Positions 1 to 12,582 of a stretch of 64,000 bases of DNA are shown here, piece after piece. Under the pieces are notes generated by a model that was not told where the DNA came from, did not search any database, and worked only from the letters and a program-made list of their open reading frames with translations. The stretch is taken from positions 1,922,001 to 1,986,000 of the forward strand of contig JAFEVB010000015.1 in assembly GCA_032629725.1 (NCBI GenBank). Reading direction: 5' to 3'. This stretch comes from Gremmenia infestans. Taxonomy: Eukaryota; Ascomycota; Leotiomycetes; Helotiales; Hamatocanthoscyphaceae. The position numbers and the translations under genes were made by a program. Position 1 is the stretch's first letter, and each line of letters begins with the position of its first letter.

Positions 1-243
1 CGTCCGTTTTATACGGACTGCCAGCCCGGAGCATCTAGCCTTGGCGTGCTGCAGCTTTGCGGACATAAGCACGAGGCTGCTCCGAAGTGAATCCCTAGAC
101 TGGTGGCTTACTTGGCAGTGACCAATAAACTGATGACTTACTGATTGAAGACCAATCAAATGCTGCCTGTCCGTGGGTCTTTGTTTGACGTGAAATCGAT
201 CCAATGAGGAATTTCTTCCCACACTGGCTTGAATTCCGCAAAC

Positions 244-1930
244 TCACGCAAAGATAAATCTGTGATAAAATTCAATTAGTAAATAGAAGTCGATGGAATT
301 CTGGGACTTGACATACACTTGAATCCCCATCTGAATTTGGACTTGACGCCAGTCGTACTTAGTATTATACTGATGCTGTCTCTTCCACAGCACCTCAAGC
401 AACTCCAGGACCCGATCAGCATGCTGTGACATATTAGTCTCGTTTTCAACAATAAAAATATGGGCATACGCACATAGATACTAACGCTAACATCGGCCTT
501 CAATTTTCGTCGAATCAAGTCCTCGGCAACATGATCATTGAACACGGCAACTCCAGCCATAAACAATCCCCAATAGAGACCCATCTCCAATCCATATCCC
601 TCGGGCGTCTCCTTTGCAATCTCCAAGACCTCAGAGATGGCTTTGATGACCTCTGGTTTCTGCGGCTGGTGGCCACATGGGTCCATAATATGATTCAGAT
701 AGATGATACACCCGGCAAACACAGATTTAGTACTGGAGCGTGCTTCTGCCTCCAGCGTCTCCGCCACTGACAACTTCTGCAGTCGTGGAAGCCGGCGCCA
801 ATCATTACTCTGATCCCGTAACGAGGGCGCACTATGACTCCACCATTCCCAAATCTCTTCGTGAATCTCAGCGGCCTTTCCAGCGACAATAGCTGGGTCC
901 TGATTGCCCATTGCTTCGGCGGATAAGGCAGACAGTTTGGCCATGTATATCATGAGGTGGTGGAATTCGTCGACTACCTGGTTGGCGTTGTCGTAGTATG
1001 GCCATTTGTTTACTTTCTTAGGGCTGTCGGTGCCGAAGTTTTCGTCGTCCTCGAGCCAATAGGTGCCTTGGATGAGCGTGCCGGTGCCGGATACTAGGGA
1101 GCCGGAGACGTCGAGGAGAGAGAAGTAGCGCGTCAAGTAGTCATCCTTCTTTGGGCCGCCTCGATAGAGGATTAGATCTCTTGCTCCTTGCAGGTGCTCA
1201 TGCCAAGTGGAACTCTCGGAACGGGTAATCTGTAATGGTCAGTAGAGCTGATGCCAGAATTTGATACATATTCTCTACCTCATAAACACAAAGCAAAAGA
1301 CAAGCCCCTAGAGCAGAGTCTGACCGTGCAACAGCCGGATCTGACAGCCCAGCATTCAACTCCCTCAGCGCCATGGAATAGTGATTCGTCGCAATAAGTT
1401 CATGATGTTTCTGGGTCCTCGACAAATGAGCCGCGGCCAAAGCAGCCATAGAATGCAACAGAGCCGGCGACGAGATAGCAAGGGGCGCTAATTCCTCCTG
1501 GAAAGGGTTTCCCTCACTATCATTCGCATAGGCCATAAAGCGCGAGCAAAACGAGGCGAAGTGATGAATGTAGGGAACAGTTGCCCTATCGATATCAGGA
1601 AACTCAATAAAGAAATTCTGACCTGAAGGCCTAGTCAGGTGTAGAGCTGGGTGATCAGACGAATCGTTGTTGATTCTCGAGGTGGAGGTGTAATTTAAGT
1701 GCTGCGTGTGGGGAACGACTTGCATGTCATCGCTCCACGTGCATTCCCGCTGAAGTCTTTGGCAGCGGCTACAGATTGGCTTGGATTCATCGCACTTGAC
1801 TTTACGTTTCCGGCAAGTTAGACAGCCTTCATACATATTAGCATCACATCAAGTCCATATTCGATGCGATGGTGAGCGCACCTGTCCTGGTTCTCGGAAC
1901 TGGGGCCTTGATACCCATACCGGGCGCCAT
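244..1930 (-). CDS. Zn2Cys6 fungal transcription factor, 4 exons
   Basis: Nuclear DNA-binding regulator of the fungal binuclear-cluster class; target unknown. Exons read on the minus strand are 1930-1882, 1826-1279, 1229-474 and 423-244, giving about 510 residues with frame kept at all three introns (55, 49 and 50 nt). Exon 1 supplies the short N-terminus ending RTRTG, and the join restores the family motif: Cys18, 21, 28, 35, 38 and 45 in the pattern C-x2-C-x6-C-x6-C-x2-C-x6-C. The rest resembles the fungal-specific transcription factor domain, with the usual late signature HADRVLELLEVLW in the last exon. The third donor is taken as GTGCGT at 473 because it gives this joined motif. The next gene upstream is in the same orientation 1.3 kb away. 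Family call is firm; the last 20 or so residues after the conserved end are less typical. Confidence 0.88.
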
Positions 1931-3230
1931 TCTCAGTATGAAAGAAGAGCAGTTGCATTCGATGATAAGGTGTGAGGTCAGTTGTGGATGTTGTTTGTCG
2001 CGAGCGAGCGGACCCACGCGTTGAAGGAAGTTTTGAGCTTTGCCGTGAACATGGACGTGGGCGTGACCGGCAATCTTTCAGCCAGGCCGAAAAGCTACGG
2101 AGTACCTATCAGCTTTAGGGTCTTAGGGGTCCGGGAAGAGGAGGAAGGTGGGGCCGCAAGACTGTGCGCGGCCTTGAGTGGGTGTTTAACCCACGTGGGA
2201 GTAACGCCATATCACGATATGCCGTTACGGATTAAGACTAAACCTCAAAGTGCTTAGGGAGTTCAGAGCTGCACTATCGTCTCGAAGGGTTTAGCCATGC
2301 GAGTAGCCAATAGAGTGGATTGGATCAGCAAGGAAGGTGTATAAATGCAGATCTGCTATTGGTGGGATTACCCAACGATGCCCAGTACCAACTACTTGGA
2401 GTAAGTACGGAGGATGTGACCTTCGAATCATGGAGACAACGCAAGTAAATACGAAGTACTTACGAAGTATTGCCCCGAGTGCCCCTTCTCGGCCCCCTTC
2501 CCCAGGCACTTCCCCGTAGAAGTACCGTACCGTAAGGTATAAAGGAAGCACCCGGAAGCCAAAACTGCGCATTTCGTCAAAAGCAATAAATTCCTTTCTA
2601 AACACACATATAAAAATGCGGCAGTTTCTGCAGCTGATTACCGAATTTTCAATAGACAAAAGCCGTGTTCTCACAGCGTCACCAACCAAGGGATGCCGTG
2701 AAAGCGGTAGCCAATAAAGGAGTGAGACTGCGTCCGAGACTCCCCGGCCAGATCTCAATTTGGGGCAGACTGATTTGTGAGCCGTCGGAGCTGGACTGAA
2801 ATAGGCTGGTCACGAATAGGCCTTCATATAAATGAGCTTTCGTACCGGCAGTTGGGTTTAGTTTTAATGGTTGAGTTGGCTGGGATATTTCCGATTTTGG
2901 GTTTTGCTGCTGAAAGCTTTCGGCATTTAAGCGGGACCGACCGACCGAAAATGCGACTGCATTCTTGGAGTTTGGGAAACGTGCCGTGCTGCTGAAGATT
3001 TGTATGGCATGGGTGAGTCGAAGCTGGATAGAAATAGTGAATAACGGCCGCGTGAAGGCCAAGGTGAGTTTCCAATGTCTGGCAAGTGGTTGCAATTTTT
3101 GGTCGACCCTGTTCAAGTGTTTATTACTTTCAATAATTGAGTCTGTCAATATGCTCATTAAGATATCGTCGCTCGGAGATAACATTATATATTAGATCAA
3201 ATCAGATCAAATCACCGCTCGCGCTTGAAA
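1931..3230. other. Intergenic, upstream of the Zn2Cys6 gene
   Basis: About 1.3 kb between the start of the transcription factor gene and the stop of the Atg22-like gene. Open frames here (1982-2257, 2291-2758, 2679-3185) lack domain signatures and splice partners and look like chance. It holds the 9-mer TACGGAGTA at 2096-2104. No other element recognised. Confidence 0.6.
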
Positions 3231-5023
3231 TTAAAAAGATTTTGCCTGGTTCTCAGATTCAGACTCCTCAGCGACCTTTCTCAGATCTGCTGCTTCTTTT
3301 GCGAGATATTCAGCGCATTCTTTCCTGCTCTTGACTTCACTAATGAAGATAATTCCGACCGAAGGGACAAAGATCAGAGCTGCCACAAATGGGTATGCAC
3401 ACCATTGGTTGCCGCTGGCATCAAGAATCGCGCTGCTGACGATGGGGCCGATCCAGGCTGAACCTTTTGAAACAATGCCAAGGAGACTGAAGAACATGTA
3501 TTCCCGTCCGCGAGGCACCAACTCAGCCATGAACGCTTGGCCGTACGAGAATTGTGCGCCCAGTGTAAATCCATATTGGGCAGCGAATAACCAGAATTCC
3601 CAAATGTTGTGGAATCCAAATTTATCGGTCCAGATTCCGATCATACCCCAGAGGGCGAGGAGGACGCAACCAAAGTTCGTCCACTGGAGCATAGTTTTTG
3701 TTCGCAGGTGGAAGTACTTTTGGACATAGTACGCTCCAAATACACCCACTGTGCAAGATGATCCTTGGACCATTATGAAGTATGTATTTTGTGTGGCGGA
3801 GAACTCGACGGCCTGTGTTTGAGCGATTGCTACCAGAGTAATAAGGGTGTTGGTGCCGTCCGCGAGTAGGAAGAATGCGACCAAGTAAAAGAAGGTCTGT
3901 TTCAGCTTGTAGCACTGCTTGAACGTAAAATATGTCTGCTTGAAACCGAAAGTCAGGTAGTTGTCGCCCTTGGGTAATGGTGGACCAGGTCGTTTCTTCT
4001 CCCACAGAAACCAAGGTATCGCGAATATTATCCAGAAGCCAGTACAAACAGCAACAGAGACCGAGTAACCCCAATTATTTTGCAGTGTACCATCATCTGC
4101 ATGTACTCCAAACAATGCACCAAGTGATAAGGCACAGCAGACCACAAATCCAAAGTTGTTCCATCCGTAGCTAATGTTCATGATTTTCGACCTTGCCATT
4201 GAGCATTTTCGCTCATATTGTTCTTCGTCAATCGTGCCATTCAATAGTTCCTCTCTCGCCGTTCGAGCTTCGGGGAGATCGTGGGCTAGTTTTGGGAAAA
4301 TCGCGTTGAAGAAAACGTAGGAAGCGCACCAAGTAATGCCTGTTAATGGTCAATATAATATGGATACTGGGTTTTTAGTACAACTTACTACTCAAAATGT
4401 AGAGCGCCATAGCAGCCCTCCATTTTGCGGCCGTTTTAACACCCAAGAATCCAAATTCAAACGCCCAGCATAGGATGGAAAATCCTCTGACAACCCATGG
4501 GTTCCAATTCCCAAAATCAGCCAGACTGCCGATCCCAAGAAAGAGCAATGCCTGCGCTAGGAAGGTCAGGCCATTTCCAATCAACACGACGGATGTATAT
4601 TCCTTGGTCTTGTTTCCTCCTCCCCAGAAGACGTGGCAAGGTGCTGTAGGATCGACATCGCAGCTGGAGCTACCCAAGGGAAGAACATTGGGGTTGAATC
4701 CGGCCTGGTAGATTAGATTTTGGAAGAGTAAGTTCGAGCTGCGAAGGAAAGTTGTCAGCGCGGGGTCTTTCGGGGCCAGCATTAAGCACCTACTATTGGA
4801 AAGAACCAATTCCATTATTGGCTGCGTAATACAAATAATATGACCAGACCTCCTTTCTTGTGGCTGGAGGACCATGGGGAGCGTATTGGTCCAAGTCTCT
4901 TATGATGTGGGGGTTCGATGAATCTTTTTGACTGGATGGCTGGGTAGGAGCTGCAACTGCTGTAAAAGCCAACTTGCCGATATGTTCGCCTTCCTTCTCG
5001 GGTATGTACTCGTTCTCTGCCAT
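3231..5023 (-). CDS. Atg22-like major facilitator membrane protein
   Basis: Multi-pass transporter of the Atg22/MFS group; yeast Atg22 exports amino acids from the vacuole after autophagy, but filamentous fungi carry several paralogues and the substrate here is unknown. Exons 5023-4794, 4738-4389 and 4339-3231 (introns 55 and 49 nt) give 562 residues in one frame. Evidence is the N-terminal signature KEVWSYYLYYAANNGIGSF just before the first intron, followed by NLLFQNLIYQAG, a long non-cytosolic segment with Cys residues, and roughly a dozen hydrophobic stretches. The C-terminus is a charged tail after the last membrane segment. The 5' side faces the hydantoinase gene across a 1.3-kb divergent region, so the two could be co-regulated; this is inference from layout only. 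Confidence 0.87.
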
Positions 5024-6357
5024 GATGGAGTAGTGGTTTGACGCCGAGGCGCAGAATTCAAGGTTCGTTGGCTTTCAAGAAGGCTTCAGCCAGCTTCAGA
5101 CTTTTCGCCTTAATCAGAAGGCCGGTAGATGAATAGCTCAGCAACGGCATCCAAGTCCCTATACGCGACGGAGGGACGTTGCTCAAGAGCCCCCTTATAT
5201 AGCGTATATACCTAGTATCTGGAGATATTGACATTGGGGAACTGCGGATTCGAACGGGACGGGAGAGGTAGTGTGCTGCAGAAGGGTCTTTCGGCTTACT
5301 TCCCCGGCGTATGGCGGCGGATTCATCCTAGTTCACCCACCACCACGAAGGACCCGGGGGTGCGGATACTTGCTCGATCCCGCCATCAGGCCCGGTTGAT
5401 GGTGCCAATGGAATAGCGTTTTACGCGGGCTCTTGTCCAGAAGGCTCTTGGTGCGAGCATGGCAGTGATGGCACTTGCAGCAAGCACGCCAGAGCACATT
5501 GTCCCCCGGTAATATCTTCAGCGTGGACGGTAGGGTAAGGGTAGGGGCAGGGGTAGGGTCGCAATCGAAATGCGGGTTCCTGTTCCATGGTTGAGATTAT
5601 TCGAGTTGGTTTGGTTTGGGTTGAGTTGAGTCAAGATGGAAGAGTGAACTCTTCTAGGACGGAGGCATACGGAGGTATGCACATAGTGTTGTGTTATGTT
5701 ACTCCGTAACCCGTACCTCACCAAGGTGCAGGTACTCACTCGTACGACGTACTGCAACATGCATATGCCTACACCTACACCTACATACTGTAGTCAGACC
5801 AGATAAAACTTTGTTGTTATCTTGCCGAAGAAAAAGAAAGAAAAGCAATGCAGACCCCGGTCACCATTCGCTTTTCCTCTTCCACGCTACACGCGCTTCT
5901 TTGTTGAAATACCTGGCTGTGGCCTCTCAGATGTCTATAAATCACGAAATCCATGCTCCCATACTCCATACTCTCATTCATCCCTACTGGTATCTCCCAC
6001 ATGACCATCGGGAATACTGTCGCCTAAGTTTCCCCAATAGGCAAGCTCAACATTCTTGATCCTTCCTGACTCGTGCAGCCAGTCAAGCATACACTCGTCG
6101 TCGCCCATCTCAAAACCCCCCTTTGAAACTTACACCCTCCTACAAGCTCGCATTCCTCCATTTTGATTGGCTAGTAACCTTCATATCGAGACGCGGTGCG
6201 ATCTAGGCGATGGCGAGTTTCTATGACAGATGCTTATTCGACGAGGGGGGAACCAGTAACTCCCTTCCCAATTAGTATAATACTCTTCCTACAATTACAA
6301 TGACCTCAAAGGTCCTTGCTCTCCCTCCTTTTCCAATATATCCCACGATGCGAGTCA
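5024..6357. promoter_or_regulatory. Divergent intergenic region between transporter and hydantoinase
   Basis: Head-to-head region holding both promoters. It contains a GGGTAGGGGTAG-type tract near 5530-5560, the 9-mer TACTCCGTA at 5700-5708 and the related ATACGGAGGTAT near 5667, and pyrimidine-rich DNA before the hydantoinase start. No TATA box is convincing. Confidence 0.5.
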
Positions 6358-9300
6358 ATGTCTACTCTTACCACCCAGACTTCTAGCGATCGTTCTGCTA
6401 TGCCCTCGAAACTATCTTCTTGTGTCATTGGAATCGATGTTGGTGGCACCAATACCGATTCTGTCATTCTACAGGGCGACAATGTCCTCGCCTGGCACAA
6501 AACTCCAACTACTGCAGACATCCAAGATGGCGTAGAAAAAGCCATTGAGGAGGTGGTGAAGAAGGCGGAAATATCTTCTTGTCACGTGGGCTCTGTCAAG
6601 ATTGGCACAACGGTAAGATCCATATTTCCTTCTGCCGGTATATCTTATCTTGGCTTCTGGAGATGTTCTTCTGAGTCTGTTCGAGACCCGGAGAATTGTT
6701 CTGAACCTGGGCGCTTCACGGATAAGGCGTATGGGGATGTGCATGTGCATGTGCATGTGGATGACACGGGACGGGAAGGAAGGGGATTGAACGGCAACCC
6801 CATGATCTTCTGAACCCTGTGCTTTATTAGCTCTGGCTCCACTGTATGCTGATCCGTACTAGCAATTTGTCAATGCTGTCTTAGAGCAGGACTCTAGCAA
6901 GCTGGATACAGTTGCTGTGATCCGATTATGTGGACCTTATTCAAGAGGGTCACCACCTTTCGTCGACTTCCCTTCAAAGTTGCGGACGTTGATGCAAGGA
7001 CATGTAGGATACGTTGATGGAGGATATCAAGGTACGTTACTTCTTAGGTCCATATTACCTGTAGGATCCTACAACACGAATTATGCTACAATTCTTTCCT
7101 CTTAATGTTACCAAACACCTCTTTAACCAAATTACTACAATCCCGTACCATCGATACTAAAATTTCTTAGTCGACGGAGCGGTTATTGCTGAATTGAGTG
7201 TGGACCAGCTCAAAGAGCAAGCTACTATCATCAAATCCAAGTCCATCACCAGTATCGTTGTCGTCGGGATATATTCACCCTCGAATCCAAACCAAGAAGA
7301 AGAAGCACGTCGTATTCTATCATCAGAGCTCGGTCCTGGCTACGATATTTCCTGTTCGCACGCAATTGGCCGCCTGGGGTTCCTCGAAAGAGAAAATGCT
7401 GGCATCTTGAACGCGAGTCTACGGCGATTTGCTCGTCATGTTATTGCAGGATTCTCCTACGCGGTCCAAAGACTAGGCAAATGTAAGCTTTACATTACAC
7501 TTAATGATGGGACCTTGAGTAAAGCAATCACTGCGGCTGAGTACCCTGTTCGATGCTTCTCTTCCGGTCCAACCAATAGTGCAAGAGGAGCTGCATTACT
7601 GGCAAAGTCTCAACAACTGGGCGACTCAGCGTCAGATGAAAGAGAAGTTCTTGTAGTTGATGTTGGAGGGTAAGATGAACTTGAAGGAATTTGTTACTGA
7701 GCCTAACTTACAAGTCAGAACTACGACCGATATATGTGCGTTGTTGAAAACAGGCTACCCACGACAATCCGGTGCTTTTGTAAAGATAGCCGGAGTCAGA
7801 ACCAATTTTACGATTCCAGATGTTCACAGCGTTGCCTTGGGTGGTGGCTCACTGATCCGTATCAAGGATACAAGAACTTCTGTCGGACCTGATTCGGTTG
7901 GATCAAGGCTAGAGCAGGAAAGTATTGCATTTGGCGGAGAAACATTAACAGTAAGTCCTGCTTCATGTCAAGCGCAAAATATCTCGGTATAAAATTGCAT
8001 TACTAACTTAAAAAGGCAAATGATCTCGTATTCTCGAGTGAAAAAACTGATCTTGTCCCGTCGAAATTTAAAGTGTCGGGGCTCAAAGAGATTGCTAGGA
8101 AACTCGAGTCAGCTATTGACTTGGTAAAGACAAAGCAAGGAGATGCAAAAGTGATCCTTGTGGGAGGTGGAAGCATCATTATCGCTGACAAGATTTCTGG
8201 TGTGGGAGAGATTATTCGTCCGAAATATTTGGAGGTAGCAAATGCAGTGGGTGCTGCGGTATGCTTTTCCCATGGTTGCTTCCCACACAACAACTGACTT
8301 TCAACAGATCAGTAAGATTGCTGGCTCTGTAGACACTACATTCGTGCCAGGAGCAAAAACAATTGACCAAGAAATTGAGGCTGCGAAGGCACTAGCGACT
8401 GAGCGTTGTGTTGCTGCAGGTGGCAACAAAAACACGATCGAGGTGATGGAAGTAGATGTAGTACCCATATCGTATGTCACAAACGGAGCAACGAGGCTCC
8501 TAGTACGTGTGGTGGGAGATTTGCTTGAAGGCTATGAAGAAAATTTCGATTTGCCCGAATCATTACTGGACGGAGAGATTTTCCGGAAGGAAGATCTCAA
8601 AATTATCCCCAATGGGCTCTCTAAAGATGCCAATTCTATTTCAAAGGCTTCTTCCTACGACGTCGTCGAGCAAGTGGATATCGAATTATATCGGCCTAGG
8701 ATTAATGGAGATCTATGGTATCTATCAGAGCTGGATCTTCAATTTTTTCTGGACGGTACAGGTGTTTTAGGTGTTGGGAGTTGTGGGGAACCATACCCTA
8801 CTTACATTGCGTGTTTGGAAACCCTTCGGGCAGGAGGGGAAATTACTATCAGGAGGCAAGACACATTTCCCGACGATGGTGTTGTACTTATGAGTGGATT
8901 CATGGTAATTTTCTTGAGTTGGTTTGCACACCTTGGACTAACAGATTTCACAGGGTGGGCCGAGTGTTTATCTTGAACGGATACCAGGTCTTACTGAGTG
9001 AGTAATTATAGTCATTCATATCTGTTACCTTTTAACATCAAACAGAATAAGTGACGCTATAGAGGCGGTTATGAAAGCAGCTGGCTTAGAAACCTTCGAC
9101 GCCGTCGTTCCCAACGAAATCGGAGGAATGAACGCTTTTGAAGCTTTCCTTGCAGCGCACCGTTTCAAGAAAAGTGTGCTAGATACAGATCTCGTCGCAA
9201 GAGCGTATCCATTTATATGGCAAACAATTCGATGTCTAAATGACCTCCCGGTCGTGCCTGCAGCTATAGCAAACGGTGCAGGTAAAACAGAGGTATACAA

Positions 9301-10139
9301 TGTTACAATTTCAATAGAGCTTTTCTAACATATTCCCAAGGTCTTCAAAACAGCCAAAGATAACCTCGAAGCCGAAGATTTAATGCGAGGCGCATGTGTA
9401 AATCTCGGCTCCTTGACCGGAATGTGCACCTGTCCCGTCTACGGCGCAGAAGCCAAAACATTACCAAAGAATAGTTTCTCCCACGGTATGCCTCCAAGTC
9501 GCACCTCATTTCAAAACTAATGGAATCCCCAAAGCATGGCAAATAGGCCGCGCCATCGCCCTATCGCGCTCCCTGAAACAAGACCCCCTAACCAGTCTCC
9601 TCGCCTCCGAAGACGGCATCCTCCTCTTCAGCGGAAAAATAATTTCCGTCACACGCTCTGTATCCGAAGGTTTCACACGCGGTTCCGTCCTTCTGGAACC
9701 CTTCTCCGAATCTCTCTCACCCCCCACCACCAAACCCTCCTCCTCGACCCTCTTCATCGAATTCGAGAACGAGAATCTCTGTGCGATTCTGAGAAACGAG
9801 GGCGAAGAGGATAAAGTGTTGGCAGTATGTCCGGATCTGATTACGCTGCTGGATAAAGCGAATGGAGCCCCGCTTGGCATAAGTGATTATAAGTATGGGT
9901 TGAGGGTTAGTGTTGTTGCGTTGAGGAGCCCGCCGGTCTGGACGACGGAGAAAGGTCTGGAGATGGGTGGGCCGAAGGCTTTTGGGTATGTTGTTTTCCT
10001 CTCGTTGATTTGGAGTGGGAGTGGGAGTAATGCTAATTTGACGTGATGTAGGCTTGATATTCCGTATAAGAGTGTTGGGACTGGCGATTATACTCCACCG
10101 AAGAGCGTGTGGGAGATATTTGGCGAGACGACTTCGTAA
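6358..10139 (+). CDS. Hydantoinase/oxoprolinase A fused to DUF917, 11 exons
   Basis: Cytosolic enzyme predicted to act on cyclic amides (hydantoins or 5-oxoproline); exact substrate unknown. Exons: 6358-6612, 6863-7031, 7171-7669, 7719-7950, 8016-8258, 8308-8904, 8954-8997, 9046-9292, 9341-9485, 9535-9985, 10052-10139; they sum to 2970 nt, 989 residues, frame intact. The N-terminal domain opens with the ASKHA-type phosphate motif GIDVGGTNTD (residues 25-34); the second half of the ATPase-like fold shows VDVGGTTTDI near residue 305, rebuilt only after removing the 49-nt intron 7670-7718. From about residue 595 the protein matches the DUF917 (S-methyl thiohydantoin desulfurase-like) family, for example GTGVLGVGSCGEPYPTY. 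Start is ATG at 6358; ATG at 6400 is an alternative. Intron 1 is long (250 nt) and carries a GCATGT repeat near 6736-6760. Confidence 0.9.
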
Positions 10140-10594
10140 CGAGGGGGTTTATTATGACGGTATGAATGAGATGTTGCGCCTTGACTCAGGCAACCATATA
10201 CATCCGTACAACAATATTTTATTCAAGACGTTTGGGAAACTAAGAATAAATCCAAGTCCCGATTATCTATTCTGCTAGATTTGCATAAATCTTCTGTCCC
10301 AGTATATCTAGTCCCCCATTCAAAGATATTTCTTTCTCTTTCCTACCAAATCCTACTCCTATCAAAACTCTCCCTGCAATACAAAACCACGCCGTACACG
10401 TACATATACCATGCATGTGCGGCTCTAAGCTGCTGCCTATATTACCCCGCTATTCTCAGAATCCACAGACCACGACCTCAAGTCTTCCCATTTCCATCTT
10501 CACACATTCGCACATTCACACCCTTCTCATAAACCATCAATCAATCAATACATTTTCTCTCAATTGATAGATATACTGCAAGAAAGAAAGAAAA
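10140..10594. other. Intergenic, pyrimidine-rich leader of next gene
   Basis: Between the hydantoinase stop and the MGCCCCC gene. The last 200 bases are CT-rich with a CAATCAATCAATA run just before the start, typical of a fungal 5' leader. No gene seen. Confidence 0.5.
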
Positions 10595-10953
10595 ATGGGC
10601 TGTTGCTGTTGTTGTCAACGCCCTGCAAATCAGGATCCACGTCCTGGTCTTTATCCTGAACCTGGGTTTAAGGATCAAAGTGTTGGTGCATCACGTGCGG
10701 ATGCAGGCTTGGAGGACGAAGAAGGAGAAGGAGAAGGGTTGCCACGTATGTGTATATTTCATTTCCGCTTGAGTAGTAAAGAAGCGATGGTTGATTGATA
10801 ACATGCACAGCGCCATACGAAGCCAAAGCGCATAATGCCCCCGAGGTCGACATAGCTTCTACTGCACTTTACGAAGATGGAAGCGGAAGTGGAAGTGGAA
10901 GTGCAGGACAAGGTACCCGAGCTAGGGTGAAGTCTACAGATCATGCTCTGTAG
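10595..10953 (+). CDS. Small N-terminally lipidated protein (MGCCCCC), hypothetical
   Basis: Exons 10595-10745 and 10811-10953 (65-nt intron) give 97 residues. The sequence begins Met-Gly followed by five Cys. Gly2 is the canonical position for N-myristoylation and adjacent Cys residues are commonly palmitoylated, so a membrane-anchored peripheral protein is likely (inference). The middle is acidic and glycine-rich (GLEDEEGEGEGLP), and exon 2 holds a Gly-Ser run followed by a basic end. The overall shape, dual acylation plus an acidic low-complexity tail, recalls small fungal proteins such as LAMTOR1/Ego1-type anchors, but no domain supports that and I do not assign a function. The start has an A-rich context (gaaaaATGGGC). 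Confidence 0.7.
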
Positions 10954-11897
10954 GTGCTAGGTGTTTGATCCATCGATCCATCGCGGGATTGTACGGTTAA
11001 TTTGTGAGTGGTGTTTTCTTGTAAGCATATCCATATATCTATCTATCTATATATATGTATAAAGTAAAGCCTATGTCGAAGAGCCCAAACCTATTTTATT
11101 TTTACATTTGCTTAATCTTCTGCTTTGGGGTTTAAGGAGATCAAAACTAGTATATGTCTTGTTTCTTCTATGGATTTAGGATTGGGCAGTTATAACTATC
11201 TGTCCCACGGCTATGGAGTCGTAGATTTACTACGAGAATACGGCGTAGATTTAAAGCAGGTCCAGGATATGGTACGGGACTATCGCGCTTTTGGGATGTG
11301 GGTTTTTAGGGTTTGGGAGGGGGTGGAGGATGAGCGGAATGTAGTTAGGGGGGGGGATTGTTGAACTAGGTAATTATAAGTATTTATATATAGATTACGG
11401 TTTAAGTAGTTAGTAGGTGAAGGTCCAAGTAAGCATTTGAGAAGCGTTATAGTAAAAGATGAATTTTTCCTTAGCGCTAATGAAAAAAAACCTAAACCCC
11501 ACCTATCTCAAAAGTCAACTTCTTGCAATACATAGAATTGACCTTTACTATATATACCTGATGTAAAATTCTTATAGCTCTCGGGAAACCCGTACATTTA
11601 TTTCCTAAACGTAGAGAAACGAAAAGAGCTTTCTGATTTTTCAAAAAGAAAGTGCGATATGCACGTGACTCTTGTTTACTTTCACTTTTTGGCAAATATA
11701 GATAGATATAAATACATCCTCAGCACCATATTTCCTCTTGCTTTTATGGAGTAAAAGCACATATTCTTTACTTTATACCTAAGCCCAAGCATATAATATT
11801 CAAGAAGTGCAAAAAAGAATAGAACCTGTCACTAGCTACTCAAAGCATATAAACCCCACACCCGCCCCCAAAAAGACAATAAAAACAAAAAAGAAAT
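10954..11897. other. Intergenic, AT-rich
   Basis: No gene supported. An open frame at 11125-11364 has no ATG at its start and no recognisable domain. Contains a TATC/TATA microsatellite near 11033-11058. Confidence 0.5.
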
Positions 11898-12023
11898 TGC
11901 GTTCGCCGGGAATCGAACCCGGGGCCCATCGAAACAATGGCTATACTAGACCGTTAAGCTATGAAAACTGAACTGTATAGCCAATTGGCAACGATGGATT
12001 TTACCACTAAACCACAAACGCTT
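11898..12023 (-). tRNA. tRNA-Gly(GCC) with a 53-nt intron
   Basis: Read on the minus strand from 12023. The acceptor stem GCGTTTG pairs with CGAACGC (one G-U) and the discriminator is A. The anticodon stem CATCG/CGATG closes a seven-base loop with anticodon GCC, and the T arm is CCGGG-TTCGATT-CCCGG. An intron at the standard position one base 3' of the anticodon runs 11985-11933; it carries a strong internal hairpin (GGCTATAC with GTATAGCC), and its first bases pair with the anticodon, as expected for tRNA-splicing endonuclease substrates. The D loop has a run of six A residues, slightly unusual, so a weak or decaying copy is possible. The internal B box (GGTTCGATTCC) is intact. Confidence 0.85.
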
Positions 12024-12582
12024 TATGTTGTTGTTGTTGTTTTTGAATCATTTCCGCTTCTTTTGGTATATGTAAGGTGTAGATGCAGAGATTTCTAGGA
12101 GCGGGGCTTGGGGAGCCAATGAGGTTGGGGGAGGGAGAGTGGGTGTTGATGGGGCGTTGTGGGAGATTGAGATGGGGATGGGATGAGGTGGTTAGTGCGT
12201 GGTGGGGGACGAGGGTTTGAGTTTTGATTTTAGGATGGGGGGTAGGACTTTTGTTGATGGCTGGTTGTTCTGGTCTTGATTTCTTTTCTTGCCATATGTT
12301 GAGAGTGCTTCTGGGGTTGACTTCTTCCTTTCCTTACATGTATAGAGACTCTAAGCTCAACCTAGTGTTTGAACTTTTGGTTTATTGGTATGAATCATTA
12401 CGTGGAGTTTTTCTAGAGTAATATTGCCAGAAATATCAATTTCATTGTGTCTATTCATTATAGTATATGTTATTCCTTCTAATATTTTAAAGTGTTAAGG
12501 TGTTAGAAGTGTAGCGAGGAAAAATATTCATGCCTTTTCTTCGGGAAATACGTTACTTAATCTGAAGGCCATTGTTAGAATG
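12024..12582. other. Intergenic, G-rich then AT-rich
   Basis: G-rich purine tracts at 12090-12250 lie upstream of the tRNA, then AT-rich DNA up to the stop of the caspase-like gene. An open frame at 12224-12421 has no supporting features. Confidence 0.5.

Noticed and set aside
2291..3185. Long minus-strand open frames
   Set aside because: No domain, no codon preference, no splice partners, and opposed frames of similar length overlap them.
11125..11364. 79-residue plus-strand frame
   Set aside because: Starts without ATG, G-rich end, no homology recognised.
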